Origin: Cryptomeria japonica
Taxonomy: Eukaryota; Streptophyta; Pinopsida; Cupressales; Cupressaceae
Length of the DNA stretch: 64,000 nt
Direction: 5' to 3'
NCBI RefSeq assembly: GCF_030272615.1
Contig: NC_081414.1
Coordinates: forward strand, 52,969,636 to 53,033,635
The translations under genes were made by a program, and so were the position numbers. The stretch's first letter is position 1. Each line of letters begins with the position of its first letter. Of this stretch, positions 1 through 11,109 are shown in pieces. The notes beneath the pieces were generated by a model. The model had not been told where the DNA came from and did no database searches. It saw only the letters and a program-made list of their open reading frames with translations.

Positions 1-1003
1 TTTAATATTTGGCTATGCATTTAATATTGTTCAATAAAAGGGGTCTATTTGTAATAAACCCTAATTAGGGTTTAGGTGTCATAATCTTGGCCATTGATCT
101 TCTTTTGATCTCGACCGTTCATTGTAATTGAGGATGCTATTTATACCCTCATTCATTTTCATTTAGATAGATAGATATAGAGATATAGAATTAAGAGAGA
201 GCAATAAGAAATAGTTAGAGTTTTTGAGAAGCAAGTTATTTTGTAGTAAGATTGAGCTTTGAAGAAGGAATTTCAAACAATTGTTGTTTATGATGGCTTC
301 GAGATCAATAAAATATTGAAGTTATGGTGTTTTATTTCAATTCTTGTGGTTATCTTCATGGTTGTTTACTCTCTTGAATCATTCTCAGTCAAAATAGTAT
401 TTAAGTTTGAAGGACTAAGTGTTGGGCTTGATCTCTGGTGAGATTCACATTCCAAACCACTAGCTTCTTACTAATTGTAGGAACGCCTTGTGTGGTCAAC
501 TGGAAAGACTTGGATTACTTAAACCTTCAATCATCATTGAGCTTTGGATATGTACCTTCGTGGTAGTGTCCATGATCCTTGATGAGTTGAAAGATCATTT
601 GTTACCTTAGAAGATCGCATCAATTTCGGTTGAGTTGTTATTTCATGGCAATATTGAAGTTGGTAGGATCTTACCAAGTCCTGCCCGCATTGAGTCATCC
701 TTAGGATTAGATTAGAGTTTATCTCTTGCAAACCCTACCCTTTTGATCTTTTTTGGAATTCATTAGTATTAGGAAATCTTGTTCCTGCAATTCGGATACG
801 TAAGTCCCCTTGATGAAACAGCAATCACAACGACCACTGGTGCTTATCCACACGTAGAGACCCTACATAAAAGAACATTGGAGTCACCCTGATTGATCCT
901 TTTTTGCGACATCTTCAGCAATCAGAGACTTTATTCAAGAGAGGATAAGGTACCCTTGGGTATTTTATTCTGTGTATGATTGTGTACAAAATACACGTCA
1001 ACA
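1..1003 (+). mobile_element. Long terminal repeat, family I copy 1 (5' end outside window)
   Basis: LTR-like segment with a TATA-type box (TATTTATA, about 138-145), a palindromic pair of telo-box motifs upstream of it, and a 3' end at GTCAACA. Two other segments in the window (about 2085-2954 plus; 3619 to about 4660 minus) share its 3' block: CGTAAGTCCCCTTG near 800, then GAGAGGATA, a GGTAT/TTTTATTC stretch and a CAACA terminus. The left end is cut by the window, so a target duplication cannot be checked. No primer binding site of the common initiator-Met type follows it. Confidence 0.6.
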
Positions 1004-2065
1004 CCGCCCAAACCAGCCAGGAAGTTCTCCCTGATTCAGAGAGACAGTGTCGGATTCAGGACAGTCCAGATAGCAGTGCCCAAAGAAGGGAAGACTAGGG
1101 ACAATGTCACCGCAGATGACTACAAGATTACCACCATAGAGATGGGTAAGCCTACCCAAGACCAGGAGATCCAATATTTTGACGACTCCTGTAATGTTCT
1201 AAAGACGAGGCTGGCTCATGAGAAAGAAAAGAGGAAGAAAGTTGAAGAAGAGAACCAGCAGTGGAGGAAGTATGTTCTCCATCTTACCAGCCCGCTCAAC
1301 CATGAAGTCCCAGCTACTCCACCACAGCCTCTTCAGCAGGGATCAATGAAGGACTATGATGAGATGAAGGGATCATACACTCAAGAAAAGGAGTGGATTT
1401 CAGACGCTGTGATACGTGCTGACACCCTGGTAGAAAACTTAGTATCAGCACATGAGGCAACTTCGTTGTTGATTGATCGTATCCAGGATCTGTCATCCAA
1501 TTGGGAAGAAGTGGATGAAATTCAGAATGAAATACTCCCTCACCTGAAGGTTATCCGAGGCATGTCAAAGAAGAGCTTAGTGGACGCAGGCATCATACAA
1601 ATAGGAAACAAGTACGACTCCGGCACGTGGTACTATGCTCTGGTCACTCGGATTGAGGTTCTGAAGAAATCCGAGACCAAGTGTTTTGAGACAGAGGCAA
1701 GGGTTAAAGAGATCCTAGGCAAGGTATTCCGTGTGGCGTCAGAGATCTAGCAGAAGGAAAGCCTAAGGGAGAAGCATTTACAAGCAGAGAACCTGAGAGC
1801 CAGGATTCAGACAAGCTTCTTCCGAGATTCAGGGATGATTAACAAAGGCGATCTTTCGAACATTGCAAACTTCCTCTCCATCGATGACAACTTCCTCACT
1901 CAAGCAGTGGAGTGGGAAGGCATCCTTGCCACATGCGCTGACGATGTGGATCTCATCGACTTCCAAATTGGTGGTTTGCCAAGTGTCACCATGGAGGAGG
2001 TCAAGCTCGTGGTGTCCAGATACGTTGAATCTCTGAAAGAGGAAAGTGGCCACTCACCTCAGTAA
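980..2065 (+). pseudogene. Coiled-coil ORF of an LTR element, one in-frame TAG
   Basis: One reading frame of about 361 codons is open from the LTR end to 2065 except for a single TAG at 1748-1750. No ATG is evident at its start; the coding part proper begins near 1004, just after the LTR terminus, so the true start may lie in a lost upstream part. The product is charged and helix-rich, with a predicted coiled coil around residues 75-95 (HEKEKRKKVEEEN) and a C-terminal part with VESLKEESGHSPQ. No RT, integrase, protease or zinc knuckle is present. Its position between two family-I LTRs suggests a remnant or non-autonomous retroelement ORF. Function is not recognised. Confidence 0.5.
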
Positions 2066-2084
2066 AATTAGCAGCTGCGCCACT

Positions 2085-2954
2085 TGTCACTCTTTCGTTT
2101 GCTTGAACTGATAGTATTTCGGGAAACCCTAATTAGGGTTTAGGATTTTCAATCTTGGCCCTTGATCACTATTTGATCTTGGCCATCCATTTATTGTTAA
2201 GAAACTATATAAGGTTGCCTCCTCTCATTTGAAAAGTGTGAGGTTTTTGATGTATTGTTGCTTAAGGTCATTTCTAGATAATATATTGCATGTGCGCTGC
2301 TTTGTAATCTCTATTATTTGAATGATTTGCATGGTTTCAATTGCCTCAACACTTAGTTAAAATTAATCTAGATTTGCTTTCATTGTTGTTAATTTGAATG
2401 AAGGATTTGATAAGTGTCAATTGATGGTGTATCTCCGCTCATACTTTTGGTGTATGGATGATTTCCATCTCACTGTGCAAAGTTAGTCTGAGCCCATCCC
2501 CTGTGCATCCCAACATCTCGATCATAAGCACAACCCATTGAAGATTGCACCGGCCTTGTGTAGTTGTCCCTAGTGTGGCGAAGCAAGGTTTGGTTTCTCG
2601 AGAGCATGCTCTCCCAGTTGATACCGTCTCCAGAATTCGTAGGATTAGATTAGCCTTCCTAAACCCTATCTCTTTTTCCCTTTCTTTTGAAAGTCTAAAT
2701 CCCAAAAAATTCCAAAAAAAATGAAGAAGAGCCTAAAAATTGCTAAATCCATCTAAGTCCAGCAGTTCAAGAATACTTGTCAAACGTAAGCCCCCCTTGA
2801 AAATTTCAGCATACACTACCCAAGAAGCTATTCCACTAAAGTCGCTTGTTCGCACATATAGACCTTGGAATCAGTAGTGATTTTTCAGGAGAGGATAGAA
2901 TACCTTCGGGTATCCTATCCTAATGTTTGGTAGATGATAAAACAGACACCAACA
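2085..2954 (+). mobile_element. Long terminal repeat, family I copy 2
   Basis: Same orientation and block order as the LTR at 1-1003: palindromic telo-box pair at 2124-2141, TATA box TATATAAG at 2206-2213, a CGTAAGCCCCCCTTG block near 2785, GAGAGGATAGAATACC near 2890 and a CCAACA terminus at 2949-2954. The two are clearly homologous but visibly diverged, so they may be LTRs of two elements rather than one pair. The 5' limit is approximate. Confidence 0.55.
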
Positions 2955-2970
2955 AGTACAAGTTAACATT

Positions 2971-3535
2971 TTGAAAAATCTTCTCAGATCCAGAGTGGTG
3001 GATAATGTTAGGAAAGAGTTTCACAAGATCATAGTATTTGTGCTCTTAGAGACCAATACAAGGAAGATGCTCTACATGGTGGTACCTTCATGGGCAAGGT
3101 TATTTGTTCCTCCAACCTCTTGCAATCAAAATTCTATCACAGGAATTCTTTATTTTTTATTTTTTTAAGATTCTTAGTACTTACCATTCTTTTGCATTCT
3201 TTACTTTTAAGTTGTATTGACTTTCTCTCTAATTTCAACAGGTTCCAAGTTCTTTGACTAAACAAAATTGGAGTACATACTCCTTTATCCACTTAGTGAA
3301 GTGTAACATAGCTGCAAGAAAACAAGACTTGGTCTATGTCCATTCCAACTTGCGTCTCCTATCACATGAGGAAGTTGACAAGAAGGAAAAGGCAACGAAG
3401 AATTGGGATATAAACCCTTAGTGTACCAACTCGAATGCATCTATTATAAAGCTTGCCAAAGTTAATGTAGATGATGATGAGGCTCTTACACATGATGCAC
3501 CTAATGGGAGTGACACTCCATTTGCTTGAGGTTAA
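2971..3535 (+). pseudogene. hAT-family transposase C-terminal fragment
   Basis: From about 3240 the translation reads VPSSLTKQNWSTYSFIH and then DLVYVHSNLRLLSH, which is the layout of the hAT C-terminal dimerisation region in plants (ERNWSTYSFIH-type followed by LVYVHNNLRLLSR-type). The acidic tail runs to about 3590. A pyrimidine-rich stretch ending TTTCAACAG immediately before GTTCCAAG (3239/3240) looks like an intron 3' splice site, and an open segment at 2971-3168 may be the preceding exon. A stop lies inside the C-terminal part (near 3419). It sits between LTR copy 2 and the inverted LTR copy 3, so it is probably older sequence broken by LTR insertion. Confidence 0.6.
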
Positions 3536-3618
3536 AATTATGTTGAACCAAGTAATGACTTCAATCTAGATGCTTTTGATGAAGATTGAAGACCTAGATA
3601 CAAAAAAAATCTTGTATT

Positions 3619-4660
3619 TGTTGATATGTTTTTTATGCACCTCATACACAGAATAAAATACCAAGGTATTTTATCCTCTCTTGAACAAAGAAATCTAATA
3701 TGCTTTGCAACATGATCAAATGAGATGACTCCAAGGTTTACAATGCGAACCATGCGACTTAAATACTTGAGATAGACTCGGTGTTTATGATGTGATTTTG
3801 TTGGAATCACAAGGGGACTTACGTTTTGCTTGAACACTGCTAGAACACAAAAACTAACTTAATTTGGAAAAAATAAAGACAAAAGTGATAAAGGGATAAG
3901 AAAGCCTATACTAAACCTAAGAACAATGACAATAAAGGATGAGGCTTTGATAGACAGATTCCATAATCAAGCTTTGCTTCACCATGCAAAAACAAGTACA
4001 CAAAACTCATGCAATCTTCTAAGGAATAATGAAGAGTTTTCATATCATGAACATTCATTCAAATACCCAAGACTAGCGTAATTCAAGTGAACATTCACAA
4101 TCGAACTTGTGCTTAATGAAGTTCAGACTAACCATACACTGCAACTTACAATCAGCAAATTACAAATGGTATGAATAGGAATTCCATCAAGATATCATCA
4201 TATTTCTCCATTTCAATCAATGAACTTTATCTAAATTTGAGAAGTAACAAGAAACCATGCAACATGTAGAAACAACACATTGAAATCTACCATGCTTCAA
4301 TGAAAATCTTGTATCAGATTCAACAAGGCTTGGCAGCAATCTCTGGCTTCCTCCTCCTACTCTACTTCTACTTCTAACCGCTATCTAACATCTACCAACT
4401 ATTAACTATTAGCCTTTACAATGAGAGATTTGAGCCTTATATAGAAAGCTCATTACAATTTAAAGGCTCAAATTGATTCTCAAATCAATGGTCAAGATTA
4501 CAAGATAAAACTCTAATTAGGGTTGTTACAAAAAACTCCTTCTGGACCAATGAAATCACAATATATAGGACACATGTCCATCTTTGATTTTTAACCAATG
4601 AGAAAATAGGTTAGATATGTGAAATAATATTTGATGCGCTGCCATGTGTCGCTTGCTTCA
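3619..4660 (-). mobile_element. Long terminal repeat, family I copy 3, inverted
   Basis: On the minus strand this repeats the family-I order: a CCTAATTAGAG block near 4515, a TATA box (TATATAAG, about 4444-4437), a pyrimidine-poor leader, CGTAAGTCCCCTTGTG near 3815, GAGAGGATAAAATACC near 3675, TTTTATTCTGTGTATGA and a TATCAACA terminus at 3619. The 3' block is closer to copy 1 than to copy 2. The upper limit is a guess, because no clear TG...CA terminus or target duplication was found. Confidence 0.55.
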
Positions 4661-6199
4661 TCCTTGGATGAATCAGGTTCAACGAACTTGGACATGCTGA
4701 TGTGGCAGAACTTGATTGAGCTGGTGACGACTAGGATGCCACCTCAACTTGCCATGTAGATCATCACAAAGTATCTATGATTGAGGCATATCTCTTGATA
4801 CTCAACATTATCCAGCCTGGTGTGATGGTGATGAAGGTAATGGGACATATTCCCGAATTGTATCATCTTTGTGATCAAGTTCCTAACTTTGATTAACTCT
4901 TCTAAAACTATCTATTCCCTTGTTCACATTTGCCTTTCATCTTCTTGTTTGGAAATTTGATATAGACTAAGTGATGTTGATGCCTGATGTAGAATCACTT
5001 GCTCACAATATACTTGACCTTGATCCTCTTACAACACTATCTTGAATTCCTAACGATCTTGCATTGATGTAGGGCAATTCCATGTATAGGTGATGTATTT
5101 GCATGTAGAGTCTCTCCTTATGAAACAACCCCCATCCGGGAATCTATCCCCTATACTGATAATATCCTTGGATTTCCGAAAGATTTTCAAGGTGATTGCA
5201 AAATTCCCTTGATTTGAACACTTTGATGCTCGAATTTATCATCCTTTATATTGCAATGTTTGATAATACAAGGTGCAAGTGTTGTTCTCCTTCTTCTTCA
5301 TTGTAACACCTTGAATACCCTGAGGTTGCAAGTGTGATCTCACTTTGAGATCCCTTTCATGAAGTTGATTTGCTTCCCCCTTGTATTGTTGAAATAATTC
5401 TCATCTTGACCTTCTTCATATTGACATTATGAACCCGTGGATCTTAATGTTGAAATGTACCTCCTTGTAGTAATTGCAATGTTTTGAGTCCTTCATCATG
5501 ATGTTGATCCCTTTGAATATTGATCCTCAAACTCATGGATCTTGATGAAATGAAGTGCTTCTCCTTGTTGAATCTTGTGAATTTCTCTTCCCTTCAAGTC
5601 GCCCTTTTGTATCCTTATGCCTGCCTTAAGTCCCCTCTCCAACTCATACCCTTAAAACCTAAAAAAGGAAAACGAATATATTGTGAATGAAGAAAAGGCA
5701 ACAAAATTAATAAATCTTAACTGACTTTCTGCCTGTATTTGCAGACCTGCTCCTAATTCTGCTCAACTTATATAGAATTGAATGATTGAATGTCTAAATT
5801 AATCACTCCTTTATACCTCTCCATACCCCTTCAGCATTCAGCCGACCCTATTGATCTTCCTATACCTGAGTGGGTTTAGAGTATATGTTTGCACAAATTT
5901 GTAAGGTTAGCAATAGGCATCTAATTGTAATGTCCCACTTTGGGTTTTACCTTAATTTAGTCCTGAGATGACTTAAGGTGACAATTGTAATGTATTTATG
6001 AATATAATTTTATCAAATCTGAAGACATTTCATTATTATATTTCACTTAAAATTCTAGGAATAATTCGAAAGATAGGACTTATCTTGATAGTTTAGCATT
6101 TTTGCAAACTTCAATTTTTTCAATACTTCCTAAGGGAGGAAATCAAGCCTCTTTCAACAATCTACACTCATCCTTCACATTGAATGGCGGATTTTAGGT
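4661..6199. other. Non-coding spacer with a possible LTR edge
   Basis: No credible coding region. From 5930 the sequence starts TGTAATGTCCCACTTTGGG, which resembles a plant LTR start, but no second copy or target duplication is visible in the window. The stretch just before 6200 is the left flank of the short non-autonomous element. Confidence 0.4.
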
Positions 6200-6204
6200 G
6201 AAGT

Positions 6205-6391
6205 TATTAGAATAATATCTTTCTTTTTGTGTTATTAATGGTCATTTAAGTTGTTTCTAATTTCGCCTCTAGTTAATGATTGTTTCTTTTAGAAACATCA
6301 TCTTTGTAACTCTATTTAAAGGAGCTTTGTCTCCTTGATTAATTGAACAACATCGATTCTTTGAAATCCATATGCTTTTGCATCTATATTA
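6205..6391 (+). repeat. 5' LTR of the short non-autonomous element
   Basis: 187 bp beginning TATTAGAATAATATC and ending CATCTATATTA. It contains a TATTTAAA-like TATA box near 6313-6320. It is identical to the 3' copy except at three A/G sites. Confidence 0.93.
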
Positions 6392-6403
6392 TGGTATCAG
6401 AGC
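6392..6403 (+). other. Primer binding site, initiator tRNA-Met type
   Basis: TGGTATCAGAGC directly follows the 5' LTR with no spacer. This is the standard plant copia primer binding site complementary to initiator tRNA-Met, and suggests a Ty1/copia replication partner. Confidence 0.9.
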
Positions 6404-7661
6404 CTTGGTTATTTTTTGAAATAATTTTTTTTTGAAACAGTTTTTTTTGAAAAATTTCTTTGTTTATTCGAAATTGCTACTTTGGTAGTTCGTTTTGGCT
6501 GCAGCTACTAGGGTTTTTTGGCTTATTCTACCCTCTCCCGCGACCCGTCTCTCCTACATTTCGTGCAACCACGCAACGCGTTTTTTTCCTGCCTGCAGAT
6601 TTTTTCTGCCATTTTTGGACGGAAATCTGCATTTTCGGCTAGGGTTTTGACCCTCCAGATTCAATCGAAATTTTCTGATTGCAGATTCTTGGTGGGTTTT
6701 TCGAGATCTCAACTGGGTCGTCGTCAAAATTTTCTAGGTGCTTCGATTTTAGTGCCTCAATTTTCGAGCCAGTGGATCCAGATTCTGATAGCAGATTCTT
6801 TATGGGTTTTTCGCAAGGATTTATGGGTTGTCTTTGGATTTTTCTGGGTCAGCCGGAATTTTTTTCTTGAAATTCGTGCCCATCATACTTCATTTTTTTG
6901 AAGTCTGTACTTGCATCTGCCTCTATTTCTGCAGTGGGATTCAAAATTTTTGAATTTTGTGCTAGCGCCTCTTCTCAGTTTTTTCGTTTTCCGTGCATTG
7001 GGAAACGTGCAAGATAGCATCATTGACCAACTTGATGTTGGAAGGTAGTCAGGTTTTGTGCACTTAGCATCTTCTCAGTACCTCGTTTTTCGTGCCTCGA
7101 AAAGCGTGAAGATGGCTTATGGGCATCGATGTTTGTTTCGGTTTTTAATATTTTTTTACCTGAAAAAAAATTCTGATGGGTTTTAATATTTTTTCCCTTA
7201 AAAAAGTCTGGGTTTTTAAATATTTTGTCTCTGTAAAAAAAAAAATCACGGGAGGGTTTATGATTTTTTCCTCAAAAATTGTACTTTGCTGCAGTCTATT
7301 TTTAGTCGTACTTGGAGTTGTTGTGTGAACATCTGCACTAGTCTCTTGTTTGCAGTCTATTTTCGGGCATCTTGCTCATCTGCAATAGTTTGGAGGGTTT
7401 GCCGATTTTTTCCTCAAAATCGTGACAGCTGTTCTTGGTGTGTCTCTGGTTACAAAGAGGGACAGTTCTCCAACATTAGGTTGGATGGTTGGTGTTGTTT
7501 TGGGTATCTCCAGAAGTTCTGCAGTTTCTGGGAGGGTTGGTGGCAGACTCATCTCAAGTGGCAGAGTTAGTGGCAGGCTCTTGTCTTTTGTTGCAGCGTG
7601 TTCTGAGAAGAAGGGGGCAACCTTCTCTGTTATTTCTCTTGGTAGTTAGAACGATGACCAT

Positions 7662-7671
7662 TAAGGGAGGG
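7662..7671 (+). other. Polypurine tract
   Basis: TAAGGGAGGG lies immediately before the 3' LTR, where plus-strand priming is expected. Confidence 0.8.
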
Positions 7672-7858
7672 TATTAGAATAATATCTTTCTTTTTGTGTT
7701 ATTAATGGTCATTTAAGTTGTTTCTAATTTCGCCTCTAGTTAATAATTGTTTCTTTTAGAAACATCATCTTTGTAGCTCTATTTAAAGGAGCTTTGTCTC
7801 CTTGATTAATTGAACAACATCGATTCTTTGAAATCCATATGCTTTTGCATCTGTATTA
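7672..7858 (+). repeat. 3' LTR of the short non-autonomous element
   Basis: 187 bp, same ends as the 5' copy (last bases CATCTGTATTA), followed directly by the target duplication GAAGT. Confidence 0.93.
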
Positions 7859-7863
7859 GAAGT

Positions 7864-9938
7864 CCGGCATTCACCTTAGTGCAAATGTTTTTATCAAAAG
7901 TCAATGGCGAACCTGGGGTAAAGTTCCGCATTGTATCAAAGTGAATGGTAAAGTTAGAGGCAAGTCCCTCAATTTTGACAACTTAATGCAAATTTGAAGA
8001 GGAAAAGCACTAGTGGAGTTATATAAGTGCAAAACAATTTTGAGTGGAGATTCGACCCTCACCAACAATTTGATCAAAAATTGCAAAAAGTTAAACATTT
8101 TGAACTAGAAATGCAAGATTTTATCATTTTGTAAAAAAGATGCAACATTTTTTGATGAAACTGCAACATTTTTCTTAACAATTTAAACAAATTTCAAACA
8201 ATTAATATCAAGGTTGCATGTAACACTTGCAATTCCATTATGATTTCCCACTTAAATGTAACATTTCAACTTGCATTTTTGCACTCTTTGCACTTTTGAT
8301 GATATTGACAACTTTCCACCATATGGACAACTTTTGACGACATTAAAAATCTTTTGACAATTTTCAACCATGTTTTGCATTTACAACGAAATTATTGCAA
8401 AGCTAAAGACAACTAAACTAAAACAACTACACTAAGAAGCGAAAAAGTGGGGGTCCCCATTTACAATGGGGCAATGTGTGAAAATATCACAATAACTACA
8501 AGGATTGTAACAAAGTTGAAAATTAAAAGAAAATTTCCACGTGTTATTAAGCCTTAAATCTAAGATGAAATGCAGCTAAAACAAAGTAAAAATCACCATA
8601 CTATACTAAGAAGCAGTGAAATTCCTATTGATTACAAAGTAAACTTATATCACTAGAGAGAAGATGACTATTACCCAAATGAGTGTGTTTCTCCAATTTG
8701 CTTCCACGCGAGGTAAATTTAGTACATTTAAACAATGCACTCAAGGTCTCCTAATAAAAACCTTATATCCCAAGTGTATGTTTTGCAGAGAACTAAAATG
8801 CAAACGTTTACCATGGCATTGCTCTAGATAGAAATCTCCTCTATTTTGGGATCTAAATGTTCATAAATGCATGTAGTTTCCCTTCTTCACCCAAACAAAC
8901 TTAATAGGTGCAGCAGATGCCTTGGAGAAGAACAGATGCAAACTGGCTTAGGTCAAAAATGTCCCTCTTGAATCTAACATCTAGTTAAACGACCCTTAGT
9001 TAATATAATTTAACTGAGGTCAAATCTAACACACAATGGCTTTCGTCATAGTTACAATACTCTCTCCAAGGGGCAAAAATGGCTACAGTTTGTGATTTTT
9101 GGTGTCTTTGATATACAAGAAGAATCAACAATTATCAAACTATTTTAAGTTTCAAAATAATTACAACATTAGCATAGAACTCAGGTTTCATTACTAGTCT
9201 AAGTTTGATTGTTTGCATAATGCGTAAGCATTTAGCCAACGCCCGTTGCTAAGCTGTTTAGCAAGATTTCACTGAGTAACAAATAAGCTCTTTAGTCCGA
9301 TTTGATTGAATATGGCTGTCACTTTGGTCAAATAGTCCAAAATTATTTCATTTTTCATCATCTAAGATTCTAAACCACGATCGAAGCAATTAAACCCCAA
9401 ACAAATTACTCTACCATCTATGCTAGGCTCTCTCAATAAATGATCTGGTTTGTCACAATTATCTTCTTCAATTTTCGAAATGATGGATTTTCCACTTTAA
9501 TTCTAAAAAGCCTATGAATGTGACCAAAGTTTAACCCACACCCCACTAAGACGACCTGTAACCTCGTCCAACATTTACTAAGTCAGAGAGAAAAGAAAAA
9601 ATTAAACCCTCTGACCGAAATAGTTAAACTGCAATATGTCCTGCATTACGTTTTTTTACCATCTCTAGAATGACTTCACTGGATGAACATGAGCGGTGTC
9701 TTTTCACTGTGAACGTATTATGGTTATATCAAAAGAACCCAGAGTAAAACCCTATTATAAATACATCTTTGTGTGAAAATCTCTCGGTTTAATTTTCTTA
9801 AAACCCAATACCCGGCAGCTGTAAAGAGCAAAAAGAAACCATGCTTGCAACAATAATCAGCTTGAGCAGTCAAGCATTCTAAACTATTAGAAAAACTTTA
9901 TTATATATATCTGGTGGGTTCGAGAGTAAAGACAATAC
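7864..9938. other. AT-rich non-coding sequence, probably intron of the gene starting at 10053
   Basis: No open frame with recognisable protein motifs on either strand. If the minus-strand exon at 9939-10053 is real, this stretch is downstream of its splice donor and would be intron 1. I looked for a MYND zinc-finger exon on the minus strand and did not find one. Confidence 0.4.
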
Positions 9939-10053
9939 CTGGAGCAAAAGAGCGCGTCGCAACGAGACAACGGCCCTTCTCTTGTGTGATGGAAATTGTC
10001 AATCCTTTCTCTGCGAGGGCTGACTGTAAATCGCTCGTGTTATCATTCCCCAT
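9939..10053 (-). CDS. First exon of an ASHR1-like SET/MYND-domain lysine methyltransferase (partial)
   Basis: ATG at 10053-10051 opens a 38-codon exon that ends CCAG|GTATTG, a good plant splice donor at 9938-9937 in phase 1. The peptide has the segments SDLQSALAEKGLTISI and KGRCLVATRSFAPG. In plant ASHR1/SMYD-type proteins the N-terminus has the same pattern: DLQ..L, a KGR.L.A motif opening the split SET domain, then F.PG followed by EVIL, with the intron falling in that Gly codon. Codon use and base composition are unlike the surrounding AT-rich sequence. Exon 2 (rest of the SET N-lobe plus the MYND zinc finger) was not found in the window, so the gene may have a very long first intron or be a fragment. 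Known family role: protein lysine methylation. The match is from memory, without a search. Confidence 0.6.
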
Positions 10054-11109
10054 TATTTTAGTACTTCTCACACTAAAATAACGTTACCCTATACGAAGAT
10101 TGTTAGTCTCAAAGTCCAGAAGGGGGACAGAGGTATCTGTCTGTGTTTCGGAAAATACCTTGTGTTTGATACCAGTTTTCAAATATACATACATATCCTG
10201 GCAAAATTTTAACCGTTATAGAAAAATATCAAATAATAAATATGTAAAATTACCTTTCAGGCTAATTATGCATACAAATGGAACTTACAATTTTAGGTGC
10301 ACGGGATGTGCTGACAGAAAATTCGCAGGAATGATATCATCTTCTTTTTCATATAAATGAGACGTTAAATAGTCTAATAGATCAAAAGTTGTTATCTTAA
10401 ATATAATTTTAAGTTAAATATAATTTTAAGTTACTTTCTATATCACTTTTTTATTTTGAATTTTAGATTAAGAAATTAGTCAATTTGTGAAGTTTCCTCT
10501 TCTTAGTGGCTTGTGTTTATAGTATTGTGATAAAAATATTTGTTGTAATTTTTAATTATTATAATTTTGAATTATTTTTATTTTAAAATTATATTATTTT
10601 AATTATATTTTTATTAACAATTGTGTGCAGTGAAATCGACAAATGAGCCATTTCATAGCGAAAATGCAAATTTTGAAATTTCCCATCAAAAAACCCACAC
10701 CAATGCAGAGTGCTGAGTAGGGAGAGTGGCGGGTGGTGCTTGGAAAGAAGGCCAAGTGGTTGAGTAATTATCTGAAGCTTCCATCAGGCGCTAATGTTAT
10801 ATCATTAGGAGCAAATGGAGGCCCTCTGTTGGACAAAACAAAATACCGTGTTTCCTGCCACCTCTCCCCAACTCATCTGGTTTTGTCGATAACTCTATGA
10901 GACAGGCCTGTGAATACAGAAAGATTCTAAATTGTAGATGGCTTAGAAATTCTAGCCAAAATAGCTACTTGCACTCACGAATTAATAAAATTCAGCAGCC
11001 ACAAAGGTCCCCTCAAGTTGCTCGTTGAAACCCTAGGGTTTATCAGGTAGCCCTCCTTCAAATGCAAACCCTAACTGAGCAAATTAGGTGTTCAAGGAAG
11101 CTTCGCCTC
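10054..11109. other. Upstream region of the ASHR1-like exon; no clear gene
   Basis: AT-rich between 10360 and 10640. An open stretch near 10712-10900 (plus) has no start codon and no recognised motif. Promoter elements for the minus-strand exon would lie here, but none can be fixed by eye. Confidence 0.4.

Larger units (their letters stand above)
6200..7863 (+). mobile_element. Complete non-autonomous LTR element (TRIM/LARD-like) with target duplications
   Basis: The element proper is 6205-7858 (1,654 bp). It has two 187-bp direct LTRs (6205-6391 and 7672-7858), a primer binding site abutting the first, a purine-rich tract abutting the second and a perfect 5-bp target duplication GAAGT at 6200-6204 and 7859-7863. 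Counting by eye, the LTRs differ at three positions, all A/G transitions, so the insertion is recent relative to its neighbours. The 1,280-bp interior has only short overlapping ORFs (longest about 127 codons) with no retroelement motif, so the proteins must come from another element. LTR ends are TA...TA rather than TG...CA. Confidence 0.93.

Noticed and set aside
1-2954. LTR copies 1 and 2 as the two LTRs of one intact element around the 980-2065 ORF
   Set aside because: They share block order but are too diverged for an easy pair, no primer binding site follows copy 1, and the left end is outside the window. Kept as separate copies of one family.
5930-6199. TGTAATGTCCC start as a complete LTR
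   Set aside because: No second copy, terminus or target duplication in the window.
10100-10360. Plus-strand ORF with CTGCADRK, resembling the start of a MYND zinc finger
   Set aside because: It is on the strand opposite to the ASHR1-like exon, lacks the remaining cysteines and starts at a non-ATG codon.
10712-10900. Open stretch with KAKWLSNYLKLPSGANV
   Set aside because: No start codon, no recognised motif and no splice context strong enough to call an exon.
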